A stretch of 64,000 bases of DNA from PALSA-270 sp963770915 (GTDB lineage Bacteria; Acidobacteriota; Terriglobia; Terriglobales; Acidobacteriaceae): contig CAVYRG010000001.1 of assembly GCA_963770915.1 (NCBI GenBank), positions 1,984,001-2,048,000 on the forward strand. The letters run 5' to 3'. The notes under the pieces were generated by a model. That model was not told the DNA's origin and made no database searches. It saw nothing but the letters and a program-made list of their open reading frames with translations. Position 1 is the stretch's first letter. Every line of letters starts with the position of its first letter. A program made the translations under genes and the position numbers. Positions 33,704 to 42,388 of the stretch are shown one piece after another.

Positions 33704-34216
33704 TTACGGGACTGTACTCGCCAACCCCATCAGGTGACCCTGAGAATACCCCATCAAATAGTAAAGCAGCTCGTCTGAAAGCCTTTCTATATCTCCGTCG
33801 TCTGGGAGGACGAGGGTGATTTCCTTTCCATCTCCCCCCTTGATGGTCGCGTGTCTGTCGGTTGAAATGAAGATTTTCCGGATAATGCCTGCTTCCGCCT
33901 CCATGAGGATGTTCGGAAACACATCTGTTCCGACCTTAGTAGAACCCGCCCTGTTCATATCGCCAGCGGTCTTGGCAGCCTTTATACGGGTTTCTATTAA
34001 CTGCGTGAGTTTTTGGTCTTCTTCCTTGAAGCTCTTAGGATCGGCGACGACTACTTCAACATTTCTAAGCCAAGCAACCTGTGACCAGTCCATGTTAGAG
34101 CTATACGCTTTGCACGTTGCAGGCGGAACATCGGCGGTACACACAACGCTTGATTGAGCACAGGCCGGAGGGCGCAGGACCAATGCCAGCAGGGCTGCCG
34201 CGATTGACTTGAACAT
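33704..34216 (-). CDS. Secreted protein of unknown function
   Basis: A 170-residue product with an N-terminal signal (FKSIAAALLALVLRPPACA) and RBS AAGGAGG close to ATG. The mature part is mixed alpha/beta with two Cys (VVCTADVPPATC) that could form a disulfide. The surrounding DNA is less GC-rich than its neighbours. No domain is recognised, and nothing adjacent suggests a role. Confidence 0.7.
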   Translation of the reverse strand: MFKSIAAALLALVLRPPACAQSSVVCTADVPPATCKAYSSNMDWSQVAWLRNVEVVVADPKSFKEEDQKLTQLIETRIKAAKTAGDMNRAGSTKVGTDVFPNILMEAEAGIIRKIFISTDRHATIKGGDGKEITLVLPDDGDIERLSDELLYYLMGYSQGHLMGLASTVP

Positions 34217-34277
34217 AGTTCCCTCCTTGTCTGGGTAGGTCGCCCAAGCCTTCGGCGGAAGTATAGCTCACAGCTTC

Positions 34278-34664
34278 CTAGCGACTACCCGGGACAGCGT
34301 CTCCAACCGCACTCCTGAACGCGCTCATCGGGCACTCCAATCTGTGACCGCCCAATGGCTCATTGCCAAACGGGTATTGGCAGACTGGAAAGGGGCACCT
34401 GGGCAGAATCTGGGCGGTAGTGGCGTTGAACAAAAGAGTTAGTTTATCGGCTAGAGCTTGTTCAGCTGCCTCCCTCGCTTTTGTCCCCTCATGTTCTCCG
34501 CGCAAAATGACGCATTGCTCAGCCGCTGCTGCTACCTCCTCAAAAGGACAATTTTGCTGATGGTTCCCGATGAGATACCCCTGGTTCGCGAGTTTGACAG
34601 TTGTCCATTTGCTGCCACAGAACCAGCAGACGCCAAGTTTCTTGGCAGACTTTTCAAATGCCAT
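34278..34664 (-). CDS. Protein with two Cys/His zinc-binding-like motifs
   Basis: From ATG 34664 a 128-residue protein has two similar units: CWFC with a later HQQNC, and CPFPVC with a later HRLEC. Each matches a C2HC-type zinc knuckle, separated by an Ala-rich helix (KAREAAEQALADKL). Earlier in-frame starts exist at 34730 and 34844, but 34844 would overlap the divergent MFS start. The function is unknown. Nucleic acid or protein binding is possible for such folds. Confidence 0.55.
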   Translation of the reverse strand: MAFEKSAKKLGVCWFCGSKWTTVKLANQGYLIGNHQQNCPFEEVAAAAEQCVILRGEHEGTKAREAAEQALADKLTLLFNATTAQILPRCPFPVCQYPFGNEPLGGHRLECPMSAFRSAVGDAVPGSR

Positions 34665-34842
34665 GAAGAGTTGCCTGACGCCTTCGGCTCGCCGACTGAG
34701 TTTCAACCTGCCGACCATCCCGTAGATCATATAACGCCGGTTGCCCCACTTGTCCCGCGTCGCTCTCCGTTTCCCTGATTGCCCCCTGCAAAACCTTCTG
34801 CTCCGAAACCCCGCCCACTCGCATCTTAAATAACTCAAATCC

Positions 34843-36486
34843 ATGGCCGATGCCCCTCACACCCCGGACAGCGCCCTGCCCGCGTCGGCCTCGCCTCAGA
34901 ACGCTCCCGCCTTCGCCGCCCCGGAGATTTGGCGTCCCAAATTCAATCCCTGGCTGATCGCGGTTGTGGTCGCGATCGCCGCCTTCATGGAGGTGCTCGA
35001 CACCAGCATCGCCAACGTCGCCCTGCCCCACATCGCCGGCAACCTGGGCGCGAGCAACGACCAGAGCACCTGGGTGCTCACTTCCTATCTCGTCTCCAAC
35101 GCCGTCGTGCTGCCCATCAGCGGATGGCTCGCCGGCGCGCTCGGCCGCAAGCGCTTCTTCATGATTTGTCTGACGATCTTCATTATAAGTTCGCTTCTCT
35201 GCGGCATCGCGCCCAGCCTAGGAGCGATCATCGTCTTTCGCATTCTGCAAGGCGCCGGAGGCGGCGCTCTTCAGCCCATGGCCCAGGCGATCCTCGCCGA
35301 CACCTTTCCCCCCGAGCAGCGCGGCCTGGCTTTCGCCCTTTACGGCGTTACCGTCATTGTCGCGCCCACCATCGGCCCTACCCTGGGCGGCTGGATCACC
35401 GACAACTACACCTGGCGCTGGATCTTCTTCATCAACCTCCCGGTAGGAATTCTCGCCCTGTTCCTGGTCTTGCGCCTGATCGAAGATCCGCCTTGGGCCA
35501 AGCGCATCAAGGGCGCCTTCGCGCGAATCGACTACGTTGGCGTCTCCCTACTGATCCTCGGCGTCGGCGCCCTGCAAATCATGCTCGACAAAGGCCAGGA
35601 AGACGACTGGTTCGGGTCGCATTTCATTCTCACCCTCGCCGTCCTTGCCACGGTTGGCTTCGTTTCACTGGTCTTGTGGGAGTGGTTTCAAAAGCATCCC
35701 ATCATCGAGGTCCGCCTCTTTAAGAATCTGAACTTCCTGGAAGCCAACGGCATGATGTTCGTGCTCGGGCTCATGCTTTTCTCCAGCCTGGTCATGATGC
35801 CACTGTTCCTTCAAACTCTCCTCGGCTACACCGCCGAGTCCGCCGGCCTGGTGCTGTCCGGAGGCGGCCTGCTCCTGCTTTTTATGATGCCTGTTGTCGG
35901 CGTGCTCTCCTCCAAGATTCAGTCGCGCTATCTGGTTGCCTTCGGCTGGCTCACGCTTTCTCTGGGCATGTACTACTCTACCCAGCAGATCGACCTTCAA
36001 ATCAGCTTCCAGACTGCCACTGTGCTGCGTCTGGTTCAGGTCTTTGGCCTGGGTTTCTTGTTCGTTCCCATCAATCTTTCTTCCTACATCGGGATGCCGC
36101 CGGAAAAGAGCAGCAACGTCGCCGGCCTGGTCAACTTCATGCGCAACATCGGCAGCAGCGTGGGGACTTCGATGGTCACCACCCTGATCGCGCGCCGCTC
36201 CCAGTTCCATCAAACCCGCCTCGTTGCCAACGTGGCGCCCGGACAGCCTGCATTCGGCGGCGCCATTGTGGGCCTGGCCGCGCGCCTGGCCGCCTCGGGG
36301 GCTGACGCCGAGCGGGCCACCCGCCAGGCTTACGCGCTGGTCTATCGCGCGCTGATCGGCCAGGCCACCACCTTGGCCTACATTGATACCTACATGGTGT
36401 TGGCCATCGGAGCCGCGATTATGTTTGCACTTTCTTTCGCTTTGAAGAAAAATGAACCCGGAGGCCACCGGGTGGCGCTGGAATAG
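34843..36486 (+). CDS. DHA2-family MFS drug efflux transporter (EmrB/QacA type)
   Basis: The 547 residues contain fourteen probable membrane helices. The signature motifs are DTSIANVALPHIAGNLG (motif D1), GWLAGALGRKRFF (motif A) and the antiporter motif C region GVTVIVAPTIGPTLGGW. DHA2 pumps use the proton gradient to expel drugs, and in Gram-negatives often pair with an EmrA-type periplasmic adaptor. None is adjacent here. ATG 34843 has no evident RBS. Confidence 0.93.
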   Translation: MADAPHTPDSALPASASPQNAPAFAAPEIWRPKFNPWLIAVVVAIAAFMEVLDTSIANVALPHIAGNLGASNDQSTWVLTSYLVSNAVVLPISGWLAGALGRKRFFMICLTIFIISSLLCGIAPSLGAIIVFRILQGAGGGALQPMAQAILADTFPPEQRGLAFALYGVTVIVAPTIGPTLGGWITDNYTWRWIFFINLPVGILALFLVLRLIEDPPWAKRIKGAFARIDYVGVSLLILGVGALQIMLDKGQEDDWFGSHFILTLAVLATVGFVSLVLWEWFQKHPIIEVRLFKNLNFLEANGMMFVLGLMLFSSLVMMPLFLQTLLGYTAESAGLVLSGGGLLLLFMMPVVGVLSSKIQSRYLVAFGWLTLSLGMYYSTQQIDLQISFQTATVLRLVQVFGLGFLFVPINLSSYIGMPPEKSSNVAGLVNFMRNIGSSVGTSMVTTLIARRSQFHQTRLVANVAPGQPAFGGAIVGLAARLAASGADAERATRQAYALVYRALIGQATTLAYIDTYMVLAIGAAIMFALSFALKKNEPGGHRVALE

Positions 36487-36490
36487 CCGT

Positions 36491-36530
36491 CGCCCTGTGC
36501 TTCCGTGTGTCCTCTGTGGTTTGCGGTTGT
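36491..36530. repeat. CTCTGTG dispersed repeat, copy 5
   Basis: CCCTGTGCTTCCGTGTGTCCTCTGTGG between the MFS stop and the ATG of the cytidylate-kinase-like gene. It occupies the place where an RBS would be expected. Confidence 0.6.
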
Positions 36531-36532
36531 CC

Positions 36533-37183
36533 ATGATTCGAGTCATCACCATCGAGCGCGAATACGGCAGCGGTGGCCCGGAAATCGCCCGGGAAGTCGC
36601 CACCCGCCTGGGATGGACGCTGTGGGATCAGCGCTTGACCAACGAGATCGCCCGCCAGTTGGAATGCGATTGCCGCGTCGTCGAGGAACACGAAGAGAAA
36701 AAAGATCCTTTGTACTACCGCCTCTTCCGCGCCTTCATGCGCGGCAGCCACGAAGGCAGTTTGAATGCGCCGCGCATGAAGATGGCCGATACCGATTGCA
36801 TCCGCGAGGTCGCCGAGCGCGTCGTCAAAAACGCCGCCGAAGCCGGCAACTGCGTCATTGTGGGCCGCGGCTCCGCCTACTACCTGCAAAGCCGCCACGA
36901 TGCCTTCCACGTCTTTATTTATGCCCCGTTCGAGCACAAAGTCCGGCGCTTGCACAAAGCGGGAAAAAGCGAAGCCCACGCCGTCGAACTTGCCGAAACC
37001 GTGGATCGCGACCGCGCCGCCTTTATCAAGCAGTATTTCGGCGTCGAGTGGCCCGACCGCCACCGCTTCCACCTCATGATCAACTCTTCCATTGGCGAGG
37101 AAACGGTCGTCGACACCATCCTCAACGACGTCGCCATGTTGGACAAGCAAGAGACGGCCTCTTCGGCTCCCGCTGCCAGGTAG
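36533..37183 (+). CDS. Cytidylate-kinase-like protein
   Basis: The 216 residues begin with ITIEREYGSGGPEIAREVATRLG, a P-loop variant typical of the cytidylate-kinase-like family. A later IVGRGSAYYLQ segment and a basic lid (HKVRRLHKAGKSEAHA) follow. True Cmk phosphorylates CMP; the substrates of this subfamily are not established. ATG 36533 lies 3 nt after a CTCTGTG repeat and has no RBS. The MFS gene ends 47 bp upstream. Confidence 0.8.
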   Translation: MIRVITIEREYGSGGPEIAREVATRLGWTLWDQRLTNEIARQLECDCRVVEEHEEKKDPLYYRLFRAFMRGSHEGSLNAPRMKMADTDCIREVAERVVKNAAEAGNCVIVGRGSAYYLQSRHDAFHVFIYAPFEHKVRRLHKAGKSEAHAVELAETVDRDRAAFIKQYFGVEWPDRHRFHLMINSSIGEETVVDTILNDVAMLDKQETASSAPAAR

Positions 37184-37404
37184 GTTTCGGGGCTGAGCCA
37201 AATCCTACTGTTACGAAGCTCGAAGTCTATTTTTTCTGTTGGAGCGAAACCCGCGACTCGATAGCCGCGAAGCGGCGGAAGAATGCAGCCCAGCGGCGTA
37301 AGCCCTGGGTCCAAGCAGGGGATGAGGCCAGCCCCGCAGGGGGCGAAAGACGAGTCTCCTAACAGCCTCAAACCCGTACAGGGTGGTCCAGTTCCCATGT
37401 ATGA
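37184..37404. other. Intergenic stretch with a structured repeat
   Basis: No gene. From 37263 to 37356 lies a structured repeat with CCCAG-CTGGG and GCCCC-GGGGGC stems. It holds the motif CAGCGGCGTAAGCC, related to the CAGCGGCTAAAGG element at 50851. The remainder shows nothing recognisable. Confidence 0.5.
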
Positions 37405-37424
37405 CCATGGTATAATAACCATGG
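37405..37424 (+). promoter_or_regulatory. Phd-type operator over the -10 of the TA module
   Basis: CCATGGT (37405-37411) and ACCATGG (37418-37424) are perfect arms around ATAATA. The consensus -10 TATAAT sits at 37411-37416 inside the palindrome, so repressor binding would block the promoter. The -35 is weak, as is common for autoregulated toxin-antitoxin promoters. Confidence 0.7.
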
Positions 37425-37432
37425 ACATTCAT

Positions 37433-37669
37433 ATGAAAACCATCTCTGCCGGCGCATTCAAGGCGCAATGCCTTGCCATCATGGATGAGGTCAAATCCAA
37501 GCGCGAGGCTGTGGTCATCACCAAACGCGGCCAGCCGGTCGCCAAGCTGGTTCCTTTCAATGACAAAGCTGTCGACGACATTTTTGGGTTCTTCCAAGGC
37601 AAGGGATCCGTCACCGGCGACATCGTTTCTCCGCTGCTCACACCGGAAGAATGGGGCAACCTCTATTGA
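37433..37669 (+). CDS. Phd/YefM-type antitoxin
   Basis: The 78 residues begin MKTISAGAFKAQCLAIMDEV and continue REAVVITKRGQPVAKLVPF, the standard Phd/YefM DNA-binding N-terminus, followed by an acidic toxin-binding tail. An in-frame ATG at 37421 lies inside the operator and at or before the expected transcription start, so ATG 37433 is chosen. The partner PIN toxin overlaps its end by 19 bp. Confidence 0.88.
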   Translation: MKTISAGAFKAQCLAIMDEVKSKREAVVITKRGQPVAKLVPFNDKAVDDIFGFFQGKGSVTGDIVSPLLTPEEWGNLY

Positions 37670-38058
37670 TCCTGGCCGATACCCACGTGGTCCTGTGGCT
37701 GGCTTTGGACCCGGCGAAAATTTCCCGGCGCGCCCGCGCCGCCATTGCACAGGCCCGCCAGGATGGCCACGCGGTCGCCATCTCCGGTATCACACTTTGG
37801 GAGATCACCCAGGCCGACGCCAAAGGCAGGATCAACCTGAAGGTCAGTCTGGAGACGTTCCTTGCCAGCATCGAAGAGAAGTTTGCCGTCCTGCCCATTA
37901 CCGGACGCGTCTGCGCCCTCACCCGCGGACTTCCGGCTGCCTATCCCCGCGACCCTGCAGACCGGATTATCGCCGCCACCGCCCTCGATCAAGGCTCGTC
38001 GCTGATTACGGCGGATGCGCAAATCCGCCGCTCCAAAGCCCTGCCCACCATTTGGTGA
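37651..38058 (+). CDS. PIN-domain toxin (VapC-like)
   Basis: The 135 residues carry the PIN acidic residues: Asp in ILADTHVVLW, Glu in TLWEIT near 51, and Asp in PADRIIAATAL near 102 and TADAQI near 121. It is probably a ribonuclease toxin. Start ATG 37651 overlaps the antitoxin by 19 bp. TTG 37666, overlapping the TGA stop, is an alternative. It pairs with a Phd-type rather than a VapB-type antitoxin, a common exchange. Confidence 0.87.
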   Translation: MGQPLLILADTHVVLWLALDPAKISRRARAAIAQARQDGHAVAISGITLWEITQADAKGRINLKVSLETFLASIEEKFAVLPITGRVCALTRGLPAAYPRDPADRIIAATALDQGSSLITADAQIRRSKALPTIW

Positions 38059-38376
38059 AATCGCGGCCCAGCCTCTGCGAATGTGCAAATCTCAAGTGTT
38101 GCTTGAATTGTCAAAGATTTGTTTACGTCCCGGGCGGCGCGCCGCGACACCCTCCTAACTATCCATGGCTTCTTGCGCTTACGCCCGCCCCAAATTGCGC
38201 ATCCGACCGACCGGGAGGTCGGTCCAAAGGCCCGAAAATCGGCGCAATTTCGCGTTCCACAAGCTTTCCACAGTCATTAGGGGCCCGAAGTCCGCACCCC
38301 AAGGGGGAGCAGCGGATAGGCTCAGGCCCCCTGAAAAGCGCAGGTTTTTGATCGATTTAGCGTTCCTCGGGCAGTC
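38059..38376. other. Convergent intergenic stretch with a hairpin
   Basis: Between the toxin stop and the dnaB stop. GACCGACC-GGGA-GGTCGGTC (38205-38224) is a perfect 8-bp hairpin without a T run. Otherwise nothing is recognised: a CTTTCCACAG at 38264-38273 is only a poor match to a DnaA box. Confidence 0.5.
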
Positions 38377-39744
38377 CTACTCGTCCGGCTCCATTCCATC
38401 CTGCATGGTGGACTCAAATCGCGTGGAATTCTTCAGGAAGGCCAGCTTCACTTTCCCGGTGGGACCGTTGCGTTGCTTGGCGATGATCAATTCCGCCCGT
38501 CCCTGCAGGTCGGGATCATCCTGCTTGTACACCTCTTCGCGGAAGATGAATGCCACCACGTCGGCGTCCTGCTCGATCGACCCCGACTCGCGTAAATCCG
38601 CCAACTGCGGGCGGTGATCTCCGCCCCGGCTCTCCGGCGCGCGGCTCAACTGCGAAAGCGCCACCACCGGCACGCTCAGTTCCTTTGCCAGCGCCTTCAG
38701 ACCGCGCGAAATGGCGGACACTTCCTGCGTGCGATTCTCAAAGCGCCGGCTTCCGCCTGACATGAGCTGCAGGTAATCCACGATAATCAGGTCGAGCGCG
38801 CCGCGTTTCTGTTTCAGCCGCCGCGCCTTGGCCCGCATCTCGCTCAGCCCAATCCCCGGCGTGTCGTCAATGTAAATCGGGGCCTGCGCCAACTGCTCCA
38901 TGGCCCGAGCTACCTTGGTTTCATCTTCCCGCCACAGCGACCCCGTCCGCATCTTGTGGGAATCCACCCGCGCCTGCGAGCACAACAAGCGCAGCAGCAG
39001 CGCCTCGCGCGACATTTCCAGCGAAAACACTCCGACAACTTTCCCATCCTCAATCGCGGCATTCTCCGCAATATTCAGCGCAAAAGCGGTTTTCCCCATC
39101 GAAGGCCGCGCGGCGATAATAATCAGGTCAGCTCGCTGCAGCCCGCTCGTCATCTCGTCGAGATCGGTGTAATGCGTCGCCAGCCCGGTGATGCGCTGCC
39201 CGCGCTGCAGCAAAGCGTCCACCGAGCCGAACGATTCCTTGACAATTTCCTGCACATCCATGAAGCCGCGCCCAATGCGCTTGTCTGAAAGCTGAAAAAT
39301 CGCGGCTTCGGCTTCGCTCAGGATTTCTTCCGCCGGATCGCTCTGCTCCGCCGCCCGCGCCATGGCGGCGTTGGCTGCATGCATCAGCCCGCGCAGCAGC
39401 GCCTTGTCGCGCACAATCTGGATATAGTGCTCAATGCTCGGCCGGTCCGGCACCCCATCGAGCAGTCCGGAAACGTAGCCCACGTCGCCAACCGTTTCCA
39501 GTTCTTTGCGGCGGCGCAGTTCTTCGATCAGCGTGATCTGGTCGATGCTGCGCGACGATTCCGCCAGCTCCACCATCCGCATGTAAATCCGGCGATGCGA
39601 GTCCAGCGAGAAGTCTTCCGCCTTCAAGCTTTCGGCGGCCTCGTTGTACGCGAAATTATCGAGCAGAATCGCGCCCAGAATCGACCGCTCCGCCTCCACA
39701 TTGGCGGGCAATCCTTGCGCGAGCGTGTAGTCAGTAGTGGCCAA
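38377..39744 (-). CDS. dnaB: Replicative DNA helicase
   Basis: The 455-residue hexameric helicase unwinds DNA at the fork. It has the N-terminal DnaB domain (NVEAERSILGAILLDN), Walker A RPSMGKTAFALN near 219, Walker B LIIVDYLQLM near 322 and the motif LSQLSRAPE. Start TTG 39744 has AGGGA 4 nt upstream, and no ATG is in frame nearby. The usual rplI neighbour is absent. Confidence 0.97.
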   Translation of the reverse strand: MATTDYTLAQGLPANVEAERSILGAILLDNFAYNEAAESLKAEDFSLDSHRRIYMRMVELAESSRSIDQITLIEELRRRKELETVGDVGYVSGLLDGVPDRPSIEHYIQIVRDKALLRGLMHAANAAMARAAEQSDPAEEILSEAEAAIFQLSDKRIGRGFMDVQEIVKESFGSVDALLQRGQRITGLATHYTDLDEMTSGLQRADLIIIAARPSMGKTAFALNIAENAAIEDGKVVGVFSLEMSREALLLRLLCSQARVDSHKMRTGSLWREDETKVARAMEQLAQAPIYIDDTPGIGLSEMRAKARRLKQKRGALDLIIVDYLQLMSGGSRRFENRTQEVSAISRGLKALAKELSVPVVALSQLSRAPESRGGDHRPQLADLRESGSIEQDADVVAFIFREEVYKQDDPDLQGRAELIIAKQRNGPTGKVKLAFLKNSTRFESTMQDGMEPDE

Positions 39745-39903
39745 AATTCCCTAGAAATTTTTCTTGAAGTGCGAACCGCATCCTAATCTCGCGGCGCTTG
39801 TGGATGAAAAATATTTGCTTGGAAAAGCCGGCAGTATCTCAGCGCGGCGCGGCGATTTTCTTGCGACCTGAATGATCTGGAAGAAGACAGGCATGCGCCA
39901 CTC

Positions 39904-39933
39904 AGTGTAGGCGAATAAAAAGAGAATCCGCAA
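39904..39933 (-). promoter_or_regulatory. Candidate dnaB promoter
   Basis: On the minus strand TTGCGG (39928-39933), an 18-bp spacer and TACACT (39904-39909), about 160 bp before the dnaB start and just after a terminator. The match is moderate. Confidence 0.4.
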
Positions 39934-39980
39934 CAAAAATGTAACCGCCAAGACCCGAAGCCTGACGACTGACGACTCCT

Positions 39981-40026
39981 TCCCAAAAGCAAATGCGGTC
40001 CGAGGCCAGCCACCTCGAACCGCATT
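39981..40026 (-). terminator. Intrinsic terminator with no upstream gene
   Basis: AATGCGGT (39992-39999) pairs with ACCGCATT (40019-40026), and inside it CGAGG/CCTCG. On the minus strand TTTGCTTTT follows. It would end a minus-strand transcript coming from 40.03-40.4 kb, where no coding gene is seen. Confidence 0.6.
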
Positions 40027-40486
40027 GCCCGTGGATATTCTGCGCATTCTGCCGGGTCTCTCGTCGCGACTGCGGTCGAAGACCGCTTCGCGGCAACGGC
40101 TGGCGGGCAGCTCAGTCCTTTCATGTGAGGAGGACTCGCTGAGGAGGCCGCAACGCCCGGATCCCGCACGCGGCAATCGCGTGCGTGAATCCCCCGATGG
40201 TTCACCCTCGAGAACCGCCAGGAACTGCCCGCTCTGCCGCGATCTCCGGCAGGCCCTGCAGACATCTCACGTTTGCATTGCCGAGTACTCTGCTTGAGAG
40301 TTGCCTCCGCCGCAACTACAAACTCGCGCCCCGTTGTGAAGAAACTGTGGAGGACAAAGATTAGTTGTGGAAACGGATGGAAAACGTTGTCCATTTGCCG
40401 CGGCAGCAGGTTTGTTGCGCGTCACTGCTTAATTGCTTCCCAAAACATTTTTTTTCGTGCAGAATTCCCTGCGGTAATTCAAGCCG

Positions 40487-42388
40487 ATGGCCTACTCGCC
40501 GGACGAACTACAAGTGCTGCGTGCCGCGGTGGCCGATCTAAAGGCGTTGCGTACATCTGTCGCCGAGTTAACCGCACGCATCTACCGGCTCGAACAACAG
40601 ACCGGCCTTGAGCCCAAGCCAGAGCCACCGGTTTCCAGGCCCGCCCCAATCCCGCCCCTTTCTGCCGTATCGCCTCCGCCACCGCCACCGCGCACGATAT
40701 CGCCCACCCCGCCCGCTCCCAGCATGTTTCTGAAAACATCGGCTCCCGCTCGACCACAGTCGGACGAACTCGAAGGCACCATCGGCAAACTCTGGCTGAA
40801 CCGGATCGGCATCTTCGCGCTCCTCATCGGCTTCTCCTATTTCATCAAGTACGCTTTCGACAATGGTTGGATCGGGCCCTCCGGCAAGATTGTGCTGGGG
40901 CTTGTCGCCGGCGTCGTGCTGGTGCTTTGGAGCGAGCGCTTCCGCCGGAAAGGCTATGAGGCTTTTTCCTATTCGTTGAAGGCCGTCGGCATCGGCACGA
41001 TGTACCTTTCGCTGTGGGGCGCATTCCAGCTTTATCATCTGGTTCCCTCGGCGGCGGCCTTCGTCGCCATGATTGTGGTCACCGGCTCCACCATGGCTCT
41101 GGCGCTCAGCCAGAACGCCGAGATCCTGGCCGCCTTTGCCATGGTCGGCGGCTTCAGTACTCCCGTGCTGCTTTCCACGGGCGAGAACCACGAGGTCGTT
41201 TTGTTTTCTTACGTTGTCCTCCTCGACGCGGCGATCCTGGGAATGGTGGCGTTCAAGCCATGGCGGCGGCTCTTGGTCGGGAGCTTCGTTGGCACCGGCA
41301 TTCTCTACATCGGATGGTTCGCCGACTATTACACGAAACAACAGCGGCCAGTCACCGTTTTCTTTACGTTCATTTTCGCAGCCATCTTCGCCGCCATTCC
41401 GCTGCTGACTCCGCTCACCAAGTCGCGTTGGCTCCCCGGCTTCTCAATCACTCTCATCTTGTTGCCGCTGGTGAATGCAGCGGCCCTGTTTCTCGCCTTG
41501 TTTGCGATGTACAGCGAGGAAAAGGACACTCTCACCTGGTATGCGCTGGTTCTTGCCGCTGTCTATCTTCTGTTGAGCGCGCGGTTCAAACGGCGGGTGG
41601 GCAGCGATCCGCAAATTGTCCGCACCATCAACCTGCTGCACATCGCCATCGCCATCGCCTTCATCACCATCGCCATCCCGCTGAAGTTGACCGCGCACTG
41701 GATCACCCTTGGCTGGCTCATCGAGTCCGCCGCGCTGCTTTTTGTTGCGGTGCGCACCCGCACCGACTTCCTGCGTTGGTTCGCCGGCGCCACCCTGGCC
41801 CTCGGGATCGTGCGCCTGGTCGCTTTCGATAACTTCGATGTGCAAACGCTGGTGTTCAACGCTCGTTTTGCGACTTATTTGGTGGCCATCGCCATTCTGG
41901 GAGGAATCGTGGCTGCCGGCGAACGCCATGCCAGTGAAAATGAAATGTTGTTTGTGCGTTTGGCTGGCATCTGCCTCAACGCGCTGGCGCTGATCGCGCT
42001 CACCCTCGAAGCCTTCGGCTACTTCAGCCGCCAGATCATCGCTTGGTATCAGCTGCACCAGCCGGCTCCCTATGCCCAGCTCCACGATCTTGAGCTGGCG
42101 CAGACCTTCAGTTACTCGGCCATTTGGCTGGCCTATGGCGCGGGCCTCATGATGTTCGGGTTCTGGCGGCGTTCCGCCTTCGTGCGCTGGCAGGCGCTGG
42201 TGCTTATGGCCGTCACCATTGCCAAAGTTTTCGTGTTCGACGTCTCGCAACTCCAGCAGGGATACCGCATTCTCAGCTTCATTGCCCTGGGCGTGGTCTT
42301 AATGGGAATCTCGTACGCGTACCACCGCGACTGGTTGAAGCTGGCAAGCCGCCCGCCCGAGAAACCCGCGGAGGAAAGCTCAACGTGA
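40487..42388 (+). CDS. DUF2339 membrane protein
   Basis: The 633 residues have a short coiled N-terminus (LRAAVADLKALRTSVAELTARIYRLE), a Pro-rich linker (about 45-85) and then some eighteen membrane helices, starting KLWLNRIGIFALLIGFSYFIKYAF. This is the DUF2339 family, whose function is unknown but which usually neighbours DUF3999, as here. The last codons overlap the DUF3999 GTG by 4 bp (GTGA), so the two are translated together. Confidence 0.88.
   Translation: MAYSPDELQVLRAAVADLKALRTSVAELTARIYRLEQQTGLEPKPEPPVSRPAPIPPLSAVSPPPPPPRTISPTPPAPSMFLKTSAPARPQSDELEGTIGKLWLNRIGIFALLIGFSYFIKYAFDNGWIGPSGKIVLGLVAGVVLVLWSERFRRKGYEAFSYSLKAVGIGTMYLSLWGAFQLYHLVPSAAAFVAMIVVTGSTMALALSQNAEILAAFAMVGGFSTPVLLSTGENHEVVLFSYVVLLDAAILGMVAFKPWRRLLVGSFVGTGILYIGWFADYYTKQQRPVTVFFTFIFAAIFAAIPLLTPLTKSRWLPGFSITLILLPLVNAAALFLALFAMYSEEKDTLTWYALVLAAVYLLLSARFKRRVGSDPQIVRTINLLHIAIAIAFITIAIPLKLTAHWITLGWLIESAALLFVAVRTRTDFLRWFAGATLALGIVRLVAFDNFDVQTLVFNARFATYLVAIAILGGIVAAGERHASENEMLFVRLAGICLNALALIALTLEAFGYFSRQIIAWYQLHQPAPYAQLHDLELAQTFSYSAIWLAYGAGLMMFGFWRRSAFVRWQALVLMAVTIAKVFVFDVSQLQQGYRILSFIALGVVLMGISYAYHRDWLKLASRPPEKPAEESST

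Larger units (their letters stand above)
39745..40486. other. Gene-poor structured interval upstream of dnaB
   Basis: There is no convincing gene in 742 bp. On the minus strand the stretch about 40350-39980 is full of hairpins and ends in an intrinsic terminator (39981-40026). It includes an 8-bp helix GCGGGCAG/CTGCCCGC, a 7-bp hairpin GCACGCG/CGCGTGC and GCGGTC/GACCGC. A heptamer duplication (GACGACT twice, 39964-39977) and a dnaB promoter candidate follow. An unassigned structured RNA is possible. Confidence 0.45.

Noticed and set aside
38261..40372. DnaA-box-like motifs near dnaB (CTTTCCACA, TTGTGGAAA) hinting at an origin
   Set aside because: Matches are imperfect and few, with no AT-rich unwinding element and no dnaA or dnaN nearby.
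39751..40394. Minus-strand frames upstream of dnaB (141 and 203 codons)
   Set aside because: They run through the hairpins and terminator, share the same bases in two frames, and lack RBSs.
39992..40400. RNase P, tmRNA, SRP or 6S RNA identity for the structured interval
   Set aside because: The diagnostic conserved segments of these RNAs were not found by eye; only a candidate unassigned structure is kept.
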